Of a stretch of 38,693 nucleotides of DNA, positions 1 through 7,551 are shown in pieces. The stretch lies in NCBI GenBank assembly GCA_028224375.1, contig JAOIVW010000026.1, positions 1 through 38,693 of the forward strand. The letters run 5' to 3'. The notes under the pieces were generated by a model, which made no database searches, was not told the origin of the DNA, and saw only the letters and a program-made list of their open reading frames with translations. A program made the position numbers and the translations under genes. Within the stretch, counting starts at the first letter, position 1, and each line of letters starts with the position of its first letter. The stretch is from Hellea sp. Its GTDB lineage: Bacteria; Pseudomonadota; Alphaproteobacteria; Caulobacterales; Maricaulaceae.

Positions 1-1023
1 TTCGAGTTCCAGCCATAAGGGCATGTGATCTGATATCTGCCAGGTTCGCCACTGTTCAAAATATTCTTTGCGCGTTAGGACGCGGTCTTTTTGTGGCCAT
101 CTTTCGGTCACGTCCCAGCTATCCATGCGCCGTCCCGTGGCTTTTGCAGCCTCATAATAGGCTTCCCAGTCTTTCGTTTTGAAAACTGACTTGAAAAAAT
201 CATAAGCACCTGCATTTGGTTTGCTTGGACCTCTTTTTAGTTCTTTAGGTTTTGTCTTAAAGGCGATTTGGTCATATTCCTTGTTCTGGCGTACATTGGT
301 TTTATAGCTCATCGGCACAGTCCAACCATGGTCATTAAAGGGTTTGAATGTCGCGTCATTACGGTCGATGATATTAAAATCTCCCAGAAGGATCATATTC
401 TCTCCTGTGCGCTTGACCCTTTCAGAGAGAAATTCAGCAATATCGTCGATTTCGGCGATGCGCGGCTTAAGGTCTTTATAATCGCCATAAAGTATATGCA
501 CTGTGCAGAGCGAGAACTTAAACCAACCTGATTGGAAGGCGGCATAATAGGGAGATCGCATAAATTGTTTCTTTTTCTCGGTCACAATTTGGCCCGTCAT
601 ATGATTAAAGCGAACTTTGCGCTTATCAAATACAAAGGTCATATGTTCAAAGTTCCCGCCCTTGCTTGGATTGATATCTGAGACGAGGTAGTCCCAAGAG
701 GGACCCAAGATATCCATAATCTTTTCAAGGGATTCAAGGGAGTTAACTTCCTGTATGGCGACAATATCAAAGGAGGAAATAATCTCGGCGATATAATAAT
801 AGGACTCCTCTAACCTTGGTCCTGGATGTCCTTGCCCGTCAGAACGACCGCGTTTGTCTTCATTGCCCAGATCACGTAAGTTCCAAGTTGCAAGCAGGAG
901 CGTGCTCTTAAGCGTGCGGTCCGGAATGTTCTTCTGGCGGTATCTACAAAGCGCGCTTATGCCCGCGATTGTGCGTTCTTTATCTTTTTTTTCAAAGTCT
1001 CTTATGGGCCAGTAAAATGGCAT
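1..1023 (-). CDS. Endonuclease/exonuclease/phosphatase (EEP) family protein, 3'-truncated by window edge
   Basis: The minus-strand frame is open from an ATG at 1023 to the left edge (341 codons seen, no stop). A good Shine-Dalgarno (AGAGGTG) lies about 7 nt upstream. Motifs match the Mg-dependent EEP fold (DNase I/APE1/sphingomyelinase class): TWNLRDLG near residue 47, IQEVNS (catalytic Glu) near 96, LGDFNII near 219 and SDHMPLW (catalytic Asp-His) near the edge. Members cleave phosphodiester bonds in nucleic acids, inositol phosphates or lipids, so the substrate cannot be read from motifs. No signal peptide is seen, so a cytosolic site is likely. It is the fifth gene of the caspase operon, 27 bp after the VOC gene. 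I am confident of the fold but not of a nuclease role. Confidence 0.88.
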   Translation of the reverse strand, partial: MPFYWPIRDFEKKDKERTIAGISALCRYRQKNIPDRTLKSTLLLATWNLRDLGNEDKRGRSDGQGHPGPRLEESYYYIAEIISSFDIVAIQEVNSLESLEKIMDILGPSWDYLVSDINPSKGGNFEHMTFVFDKRKVRFNHMTGQIVTEKKKQFMRSPYYAAFQSGWFKFSLCTVHILYGDYKDLKPRIAEIDDIAEFLSERVKRTGENMILLGDFNIIDRNDATFKPFNDHGWTVPMSYKTNVRQNKEYDQIAFKTKPKELKRGPSKPNAGAYDFFKSVFKTKDWEAYYEAAKATGRRMDSWDVTERWPQKDRVLTRKEYFEQWRTWQISDHMPLWLELE

Positions 1024-1050
1024 ATCTACACCTCTTTATAGTTAGGATTT

Positions 1051-1422
1051 TTAGCCGCCGTGCAGCACTTCAGCGAGAATGATCACATTGGAGTCTGGAT
1101 CTAGAAGGGATGCGATACGTACATTCTCATAATTAAGAATATCGCCTTCAAATGTAACGCCGCGCTTTGAGAGGACCTGAACAACGCTTTCCATTTTTTC
1201 GGTTACGCGGAGTTCAATATTAATAGCGCCGACCGTCCCTGCAGCAACGGTTTCAGGGGGGCGGGCCAGATGTAGGCCTATAATCAGCCCGTCTCCGGCT
1301 TCGACTTCCGCCCATTCATTTCCTAATCTGGTTTTGAGTTTAAGCCCTAAGGAGTCGGTATAAAACTCGACTGCTTTGTCCATATCCGTAATATATACGG
1401 ATGCATTTCCGCCATTAATCAT
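1051..1422 (-). CDS. VOC/glyoxalase-fold protein
   Basis: This 123-residue protein has the layout of one vicinal oxygen chelate unit: an early SVYITDMDKAVEFYTDSLG block (helix after the first strand) and a C-terminal RIASLLDPDSNVIILAE block that ends in a usual metal-ligand Glu. The family includes glyoxalase I, ring-cleavage dioxygenases and antibiotic-binding proteins. One unit of this length normally dimerises to make the active site. The ATG has a GAGAGG Shine-Dalgarno about 9 nt upstream. It lies 33 bp after the MBL gene and 27 bp before the EEP gene on the same strand, so it is probably co-transcribed. Small VOC proteins may act enzymatically or just bind a small molecule; the sequence does not tell which. 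Confidence 0.85.
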   Translation of the reverse strand: MINGGNASVYITDMDKAVEFYTDSLGLKLKTRLGNEWAEVEAGDGLIIGLHLARPPETVAAGTVGAINIELRVTEKMESVVQVLSKRGVTFEGDILNYENVRIASLLDPDSNVIILAEVLHGG

Positions 1423-1455
1423 AGTCTTGTCCTCTCAATGCGCCCAAGGTGGGTC

Positions 1456-2583
1456 TTAAGTTTCAAATTTTAAAAGTAACCCATCATCTTTGGCCCCATA
1501 TTTGGCGGAGTAACCAAAGTCTTCCTGCCACTCCTCATTGGCCCACCACCGGTTAAAGACGGATGGCACGTTAAAACAAAGCTGAATATCATCGCTCGGA
1601 GAGTGTTTGATTATCCGGGCTATCGCGGCCGAATCTGGGTGGTAGAAGCGGTTCCCGCCCGTTGATATAAGGTATTTAGGGGTTTTGATTTTCTCAATGA
1701 GATCAGCGGTGACATTACTAGTGCTGCAATGGTGGGGGACTTTAAAGACGTCAACGCTTACCGGCTCATCAGGGGAGAGTAGGTTAAGCGCCTCTAAAAG
1801 ATCGGGAGCATGTTGGTCGCCTGTCATAAGCAACCGCGTGCCTTCATATTCTAGCAAGACTGAGATACTGGATTTATTGGCGGGAGAACCGTCCAGGTCA
1901 GTTTCAATATCGGCCAATGCGTAGAGCTCCTCAATCTCTGAAAATTTTGGTTTTTTGGGCTTGCGGCTACCCCCCATTGGCAAGAACCCATTTGCAATCT
2001 TCCGAATGGCTTCCTGCTCTGACATAAAACCGGATTTTCTTTCGGCCCTTTGTATTTCAGTGTCCCATTCATGAATAAAATTTTCAAGATGGGCTTGGGT
2101 AGGGCCCAGAACCCAAATTTTCATACCTCCATCAAGAATAATGGGATCAGCAATAGCGTCATCAGGACGAGTTACGGGCCCTCCGCCAAACTCATTATTC
2201 CAAACGCCCGTCTGTAAAAGCCATGTTGTAAGCCGTTCTCCACTTACTACGCCTTGGGGTCTAAAGCCTACTGGGAAAACGACTTCGCCGGCCGATAAGT
2301 GCTCTCGCCCATTGAACCATATATCTTTAAAGGTGGGGCCAGGTCGATTATCGCGGACCAGACCTTTAACAACTCCGCCAATGTGATCTTCATCGACATG
2401 TGTGACAATGAGCAGTTCAAATATTTTCTCATCTTCTGGAAGGTTTTCAATGCGTTTTCTAATGTTTTTCCCTGGCGTGGCACGCCCCATATCAATGAGC
2501 ATTTTGTGAAATGGCGCAGTTTCGCCCCATTCAATCCAGAACGCATCCCCTTCATATGCAGGCAAAGATTCTAGAGTTAGCAT
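1456..2583 (-). CDS. Metallo-beta-lactamase-fold hydrolase, ComEC-like type
   Basis: A 375-residue MBL-fold protein. The first metal motif THVDEDHIGG (residues 61-70; H62, D64, D66, H67) is the HxDxDH variant seen in ComEC/Rec2-type MBL domains. It is followed by LLMTGDQHAPD (bridging Asp, near 255) and VPHHCSTSN (His, near 285). The late STGGNRFYHPD block is also typical of the ComEC-like branch. There are no membrane helices, so this is a free-standing cytosolic domain, not a DNA-uptake channel. The ComEC MBL domain is thought to act as a nuclease, but related stand-alone proteins are mostly untested. Only 3 bp separate it from the preceding 367-aa gene, which suggests translational coupling. 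Confidence 0.88.
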   Translation of the reverse strand: MLTLESLPAYEGDAFWIEWGETAPFHKMLIDMGRATPGKNIRKRIENLPEDEKIFELLIVTHVDEDHIGGVVKGLVRDNRPGPTFKDIWFNGREHLSAGEVVFPVGFRPQGVVSGERLTTWLLQTGVWNNEFGGGPVTRPDDAIADPIILDGGMKIWVLGPTQAHLENFIHEWDTEIQRAERKSGFMSEQEAIRKIANGFLPMGGSRKPKKPKFSEIEELYALADIETDLDGSPANKSSISVLLEYEGTRLLMTGDQHAPDLLEALNLLSPDEPVSVDVFKVPHHCSTSNVTADLIEKIKTPKYLISTGGNRFYHPDSAAIARIIKHSPSDDIQLCFNVPSVFNRWWANEEWQEDFGYSAKYGAKDDGLLLKFET

Positions 2584-2586
2584 ATA

Positions 2587-3690
2587 TCAGCGCGCCTTTT
2601 GAAAAATAACAAGAAAGGGTTCTGTCCAATCGACATTGACTGTATATTTGGCCAAATCTTTTAAACGGTCTGCTAGTAGGTGGCGATCTTCTTTGGAAAG
2701 ATGGTTTTTCCAATTCACAATGGTAGAGATAGGGCTGGTTAGCTTTGCGAGATAACCTTGTTTCTTCACCGGTCCGTCATGAATTTGGCGCAAGAGACCA
2801 ATCATAGCCGAATAGGCATCCGTAAAGAGCATTCTGTTTTCAGTTAATTTTAAAAACTCATCTAGGTCTTTCTTTGTCAACGAGCCTTCCTCAGCTTTTA
2901 GGTAAAAATGAAAAATACGGACATCAGGAATGGAGGCGTATTTTTCGGCCGCGCGCTTCAGTCTATCTTCGCCGGCTTTATTGCCCAACTCGCCAGCCTT
3001 ATAAAGGGCCAATAGGCAAATGAGATATGCGATATTATTTTTATCATCTTGCTCATATATGTTTAGGTTTTCATTGGCGAGTTTGGACGCAGCGTCCAAT
3101 TTCTTTAATCGCAATAGGTTTATGATCCTGGCGACATTGGGGTCATCCACTTTTACTTGGCATTTAGGATAGCGCCTATTGGCTGCTGAATAAAATTTAA
3201 CATGACACTGTGAGTCCGCTTGCGGATCCAGCGGCAAACTAAGAAGGTAGCTATCCGCTTTGTAACTGATGCGCGCCCATGGTGTTTTCCAAGGCTCCCC
3301 GAGTGCAGGCTTTGCGCTAAAGGTAAAAGAAGCTGGCCCGATTGACTTACCTTCAGCTCGCTCTGCATCTTTCATTTCAAATTGCTCTGATTTGATAGCT
3401 TTCTTAAAGCTTTTCTTTCGGGCAACGGAGCGCTTTTTCATGGCGGCTAGTTTTTTTTGCACGTCTAGATCAATAGTTTGATCCTGGTCTTTAAAGGCAA
3501 TAACCTTTTCGATATCGCGCTTGCCCGGAATTTTTGCTGATATCTTGTAAAGGCCGGGCTTTAATGTCTCTTCAATCGACCAGGCTTTTTGCCGGCTTAG
3601 CTCTTTAAGCTTATGGTCGAAGATCCTGATTTCAGGCATGCTATTATCTTGCTTATTTTTTCCTGAGATATTGACCTGAAGTTTTTTCAT
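2587..3690 (-). CDS. Unknown protein with an N-terminal beta domain shared with the neighbouring caspase
   Basis: A 367-residue protein of no family I recognise. Residues 1-80 look like a small beta-sandwich, with a LKPGLYKISAKIPGKRD segment near 45-62. This resembles LKPGIYVIDCKPNGDFKD near the C-terminus of the adjacent caspase-like protein. A Lys-rich stretch (about 83-108) follows. From about residue 190 the protein appears all-helical with TPR-like spacing (ASKLANENLNIYEQDDKNN, then repeated short helices), which suggests a protein-binding scaffold. Its ATG overlaps the caspase stop codon by 4 bp (ATGA), so the two are translationally coupled and may be subunits of one complex. No catalytic motif was found. 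Confidence 0.8.
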   Translation of the reverse strand: MKKLQVNISGKNKQDNSMPEIRIFDHKLKELSRQKAWSIEETLKPGLYKISAKIPGKRDIEKVIAFKDQDQTIDLDVQKKLAAMKKRSVARKKSFKKAIKSEQFEMKDAERAEGKSIGPASFTFSAKPALGEPWKTPWARISYKADSYLLSLPLDPQADSQCHVKFYSAANRRYPKCQVKVDDPNVARIINLLRLKKLDAASKLANENLNIYEQDDKNNIAYLICLLALYKAGELGNKAGEDRLKRAAEKYASIPDVRIFHFYLKAEEGSLTKKDLDEFLKLTENRMLFTDAYSAMIGLLRQIHDGPVKKQGYLAKLTSPISTIVNWKNHLSKEDRHLLADRLKDLAKYTVNVDWTEPFLVIFQKAR

Positions 3691-4901
3691 GCTAACCCAA
3701 TTTCAATTGAAAGTTCATTGGGTAATAGTCCCATTTCACCCAGAAGTTCATTCTTAATTTCTATCGCGAACAAATCGCGATAATCTTTAAAATCACCGTT
3801 CGGCTTACAGTCTATAACATAGATTCCGGGTTTCAGGTGAAAATTGACTTCCCCTTCGATTCTGTCGTCAAAAACGGTTTCGGCATCATCGCCCAACCCA
3901 GCTTTAACGGTTGCTTTTGTTGGCAAAGCCTCTCCTGGCTGGAGCGACATTAATACTGGGAGGTCAGGAGGAGCTTTGTAGACATGAAAGTTGGTCAGTG
4001 AAGATACACTAATATTTTGCACAAGCTGTTCAAGTTTCTGGTCTTCATCGACTCCTTCATTTGCCCTCTCGAGTATGTTATTGATCATGATTTGCAGGGC
4101 CGTTGAAAGGCCGCCTGCCTGAATAGTATAATAATCATCTTGAATGCTCGATCCTCCATATTGTTCAAGAACGCACATAAGGGAATTATTAAAGACTGTT
4201 TGTTTGCCTTGTTCCAGCCATGCAGGAGACAAGGGTGCCGTGGCAATAAACAGATGATCTGACTTTACTTCGCCTCTTCTAGAATCAGGTGTGAACCCGC
4301 CAAAGAGGTTTTCATAGTCTTCCGCCTGCTCGGAAGGCAACTGACAGCAATCCGCGAACCAGAATTGTTTTTGCGGAAAATGTTTTCCTTTAATGCCATC
4401 TCGCAAGCCTTGGATACTCGTTGAGGCTTCTAGAATATTGTCATGGTTCGAATGCCCAAAATCTTCTAAGAGCAAATGGGCGTTATCCTTTTTAATCTGC
4501 ACACCATGGCCGCACATATAGACAATGAGCATGCCGTCTTTATCTTTTCTGGAGTCTTTGAGAAAACCCTTATAGGCGCTCTTAATATTTTTAAGGCTCG
4601 CGGCGTGATCTTCAGGCAAGATCTTTTTTATGACCTCTGGAACCTCCTCACCCTCAGAAGGGGAGATGAGAACTCTCAAAGACTTAAGAGGAAGATCAGG
4701 AATATGGTGTTCATCAAGAACCCATTGCGCGAATTTAGCGGCTGACATAGCGCAGCCATTTAATTGACCAAGACCTGAATCCAATCCTTTTTCTGTCTCT
4801 TGAGCGCCGCCCTCAACATGCTCGTAATGGCTTACGCCGACGATTAAAACATGAACACCGTGAGTTTTCAGTTTTTTAAAACCTTCAATATTCTCAAGCA
4901 T
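3687..4901 (-). CDS. Caspase-like (peptidase C14 fold) protein
   Basis: With the ATG at 4901 the protein has 404 residues. The frame can be extended to a TTG at 4943, but that adds a stretch without obvious homology. The caspase dyad is visible: strand VHVLIVGVSHY (16-26), then YMCGHGVQI (His132) and QFWFADCCQ (179-187, catalytic Cys186), in the D-C-C form common in metacaspases. The C-terminal ~100 residues form a likely beta domain with the LKPGIY segment that is also seen in the next gene. Bacterial caspase-like proteins are often effectors or processing proteases in conflict and cell-death systems. It is the first gene of the five-gene minus-strand operon. Its substrate is unknown; the co-encoded proteins are natural candidates. 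Confidence 0.87.
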   Translation of the reverse strand: MLENIEGFKKLKTHGVHVLIVGVSHYEHVEGGAQETEKGLDSGLGQLNGCAMSAAKFAQWVLDEHHIPDLPLKSLRVLISPSEGEEVPEVIKKILPEDHAASLKNIKSAYKGFLKDSRKDKDGMLIVYMCGHGVQIKKDNAHLLLEDFGHSNHDNILEASTSIQGLRDGIKGKHFPQKQFWFADCCQLPSEQAEDYENLFGGFTPDSRRGEVKSDHLFIATAPLSPAWLEQGKQTVFNNSLMCVLEQYGGSSIQDDYYTIQAGGLSTALQIMINNILERANEGVDEDQKLEQLVQNISVSSLTNFHVYKAPPDLPVLMSLQPGEALPTKATVKAGLGDDAETVFDDRIEGEVNFHLKPGIYVIDCKPNGDFKDYRDLFAIEIKNELLGEMGLLPNELSIEIGLA

Positions 4902-5267
4902 ATTTTTCAAAGGGAAACCTCGCAGGAAAGGCGTGCAGCCCAATGGAGCAGCCCTAGAGAGCGATGTTTTAAGTCTCGCCGGATAAACGAACCTTTAATT
5001 ATCTGCGCATGTCTTATCATTTGCTCGCCCCCAAGCATCAACTCAATAATTCAGCGAAAATCAAGCCTCATTTCCTTTATTAAGCGTAATTGAATTCAAA
5101 ATATTTGCAACCACTTTCTTAAAGAGCACCAGAACATTGACAGGAAGAGTGTTCACTAGCTTTTAACACAATGAGAGGCTGTTTCGCGAGCCATCTGGAA
5201 AGTGAACCTTAGTTTCAAGAGACGTGTGCATACCGAGGTGTTCGTCGTCATATTAAATGAGACAGCT
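4902..5267. other. Intergenic region upstream of the caspase operon, no convincing gene
   Basis: The plus-strand frame crossing 4851-5093 overlaps the caspase start and reads as a shadow. The minus strand is AT-rich and must carry the operon promoter, but no -35/-10 pair stands out. Below 5268 lie decayed sequences that may belong to the right end of the IS3 remnant; no clean terminal inverted repeat could be defined. Confidence 0.4.
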
Positions 5268-5534
5268 TCAAGCTTGAGCTCCGCCGAAGTTGACATCGGC
5301 TCTTAGTAAAAAATAGTTCTCAAGAAAGATGCGGTTCTTGAGCGTCTGATGCCACCTTTCTATCTTACCTTGGGATTGAGGATGATACGGCGCGCCGCGA
5401 ACGTGGCTCATGTCGTTGTCTCCGATGTATTCAGCCAGTCCTCCTGAGATATAACTGACGCAATTATGCGACAGCTGACGCGGACCTGTGATGGGCATGC
5501 GCCTCATCAGGACCAGAGCCCTCAAGCGGCACAA
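5268..5534 (-). pseudogene. IS3-family transposase (orfB) C-terminal remnant
   Basis: The 88-residue reading frame contains a recognisable DDE integrase C-terminal core: GGLAEYIGDNDMSHVRGAPY, then HPQSQGKIERWHQTLKNR, a segment characteristic of IS3 transposases and including the catalytic Glu. After LENYFL the frame jumps straight to RADVNFGG, the equivalent of the usual PADVYFGRG motif, so roughly 25-30 family residues that normally lie between are missing. The N-terminal two thirds of orfB and all of orfA are absent here. This is a dead fragment with an internal deletion. Its 5'-end counterpart may be the orfA remnant at 28.9 kb. Confidence 0.85.
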
Positions 5535-5596
5535 TGAGCTTACCCAATAGGGCTGTTAGGCGTAATTGAGACAAACCCTATGGATGTGATGTCTTA

Positions 5597-7474
5597 TTAT
5601 GGTTGTATAACTTCCGTGGAGCGGCGCTTTTGAATTGTAATCTCCCGTAGAGCCATATTTGGATTTTGCGTGGCGATTTCTACAAGCGAACCTTCAAGCG
5701 GACGGTCAAAAGGGTAGCCCATTGGCCGTTTATCCGGATATCGGTCCACAGCACCGCAAAAGCTCATCGACCCGCAAGTTCCAGGCTCATCAACCTGATC
5801 TTCTTCCCAATCAGTTGCGATCACAAAAAGAGCAAAGTTCATGCCGCTGTCTTTTCCGCCGGGCAGCAGCATATGGTAAGGCCACCCACATTCACACAAA
5901 AAGTCATCAGGAGCTCCTGCAGTGGGAGAGATATCCGTCACGTCAGCCGGGTTTATGGCTGGACGCCGAATAACAGAACTATCAACATCCGCACGGCTAA
6001 AACTTTCTTGAGATTGAGCATTAAGTTCGATTACGAATTTATCCATCTCAATCCATAATGACCGATCATTGAGCTGCGGGTCAGCCTCGAGTGGAAGGCC
6101 ATCTGTGCGGGGGCATATGAATAGGCGCAGCGTTACTTTGGAGGTAGTGACTGAAGAATTTTTGAGAGAAAATTGGTAGCTGAAAGGCTCATGCCATATA
6201 TGGTTATAATTATAGGCAGACCCATTGGTGAACCTAAATACCCCTTCGCGTAGCTCGGTAAAGAGTCTATCCGTTTCGCTGGTTTCGTTTAAAATAGTGA
6301 TGCTATCTTGTGCTAAAGGCGTGGACCCATCAAATGATATGCCTTCGGGCGCATCCGAAAAGTCATGAGAGGGTTGGCTGTTTTGATAATCTTCATTGAA
6401 TGTATCTACATTTTTATGCCAGCGCCAAAAGAAAGGATCGCGAATGGCTGTTGATGTATGATACATAACGCCAAAATCTTGGGGCCCTTGGCTGTTAATT
6501 TGCGCGGTAAATACATGCCCCATACCGTGGTGCCATCCATACCGCTGGGCATTTATATTTTTTATAGTTGGCTCAACGGCGTCGCCGATAATATCGCTCC
6601 CCTCGCGTCCTGAAAGCGGAACAGCCTGTCCTTGAGCGTTTGTTAAAGTCCCTGAGCCAATATCTTGGCTTATAATATTGCGATTAATAATAGAATCTGC
6701 GACCGAGAAATCGCGCATATTTTGCCAAGCAACATTAGCGGGGCGGGGTTTATATTGCTGACCGCTGATTATGAGGTCTCCGGCGTCATATCCGACTGTG
6801 ATATCATCAGTGTAATTACTAAAGGGAACAACGCGTCCTATACCCGCAGCCATTCGCTCTGCGTCATAACGGGCCAGCATTTGTTGGTGCATGTAGAAAA
6901 ACAGCTCGCCGTGCCGCTCTTTAAGCGGAGAGAACTGTGGCCGCGAGCGGTAAACCAAATGCCAATGTTCGTGATGCTCATTGGCGAGCGGGTCTTCGCG
7001 AAACCAATTGACCTTATCCTCATCTGTTGATGTTGTGGAGCCGCCCACTGAGGGTGCCCCTTCAATGCCTGCGGCAAGATCAGGGGGCGTGGCCAGATTC
7101 ATACGGCGCAACAGGCTCGGAATTCTAACCGTACGGCCAGAACTGTCATGCGTTAAAAAGAGCTGTAAAGCGAACCTGACCATGTCTGGATTACCTGAGG
7201 TCATAGCGTTCTTCGTGGCTAATACTATTACGCTTTGGACAACTTGGTCGTGTTCATTCCCAGCAGCCCGTAGCTCATCAGCATGATCTGTTAGCGCACG
7301 GAACATCTCCTCAGCGCGGTCCAGATCTTCAGGAATAAAGGGTGAAAAACTAACCGCGCCAAGCTCTGGTAGATCTTCAGCTGCAGCAAGAGCATTCATC
7401 GTTGCTGCTATGCTCTCGGAGGGTTCCCCGCCAATAACGCCGAGAATAAATTCGATATCTTTTTGGTTGTCCAT
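5597..7474 (-). CDS. Hemocyanin/prophenoloxidase-family type-3 copper protein
   Basis: A 625-residue protein with the arthropod hemocyanin/prophenoloxidase architecture: helical N-domain (1-140), copper domain (about 155-400) and Ig-like C-domain (about 420-610). CuA ligands read as H168 and H172 in EHHEHWHLVY and H196 in LFFYMHQQML. CuB ligands are H316 and H320 in GWHHGMGHVF and H353 in FFWRWHKNVD. The C-domain carries CGWPYHMLLPGG, then CGSMSFCGAVDRYPDKRPMG and PFDRP, hallmarks of insect prophenoloxidases. Family members carry O2 or oxidise phenols to quinones. The copper set is complete, so phenoloxidase or catecholase activity is plausible. There is no signal peptide. AGGGAG lies 11 nt before the ATG. 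It sits 77 bp downstream of the metallopeptidase gene on the same strand. Confidence 0.93.
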   Translation of the reverse strand: MDNQKDIEFILGVIGGEPSESIAATMNALAAAEDLPELGAVSFSPFIPEDLDRAEEMFRALTDHADELRAAGNEHDQVVQSVIVLATKNAMTSGNPDMVRFALQLFLTHDSSGRTVRIPSLLRRMNLATPPDLAAGIEGAPSVGGSTTSTDEDKVNWFREDPLANEHHEHWHLVYRSRPQFSPLKERHGELFFYMHQQMLARYDAERMAAGIGRVVPFSNYTDDITVGYDAGDLIISGQQYKPRPANVAWQNMRDFSVADSIINRNIISQDIGSGTLTNAQGQAVPLSGREGSDIIGDAVEPTIKNINAQRYGWHHGMGHVFTAQINSQGPQDFGVMYHTSTAIRDPFFWRWHKNVDTFNEDYQNSQPSHDFSDAPEGISFDGSTPLAQDSITILNETSETDRLFTELREGVFRFTNGSAYNYNHIWHEPFSYQFSLKNSSVTTSKVTLRLFICPRTDGLPLEADPQLNDRSLWIEMDKFVIELNAQSQESFSRADVDSSVIRRPAINPADVTDISPTAGAPDDFLCECGWPYHMLLPGGKDSGMNFALFVIATDWEEDQVDEPGTCGSMSFCGAVDRYPDKRPMGYPFDRPLEGSLVEIATQNPNMALREITIQKRRSTEVIQP

Positions 7475-7551
7475 TGAGCGCTCCCTTTGCGTTTAATTTA
7501 TCATGTTTAGCGTGAAAAGCAACTTGCGCGAATGGCTAGCCGTCAGATGTG

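Noticed and set aside
4851..5093. 80-codon plus-strand frame across the caspase start
   Set aside because: Antisense to the caspase gene, no ribosome site, low-complexity composition.
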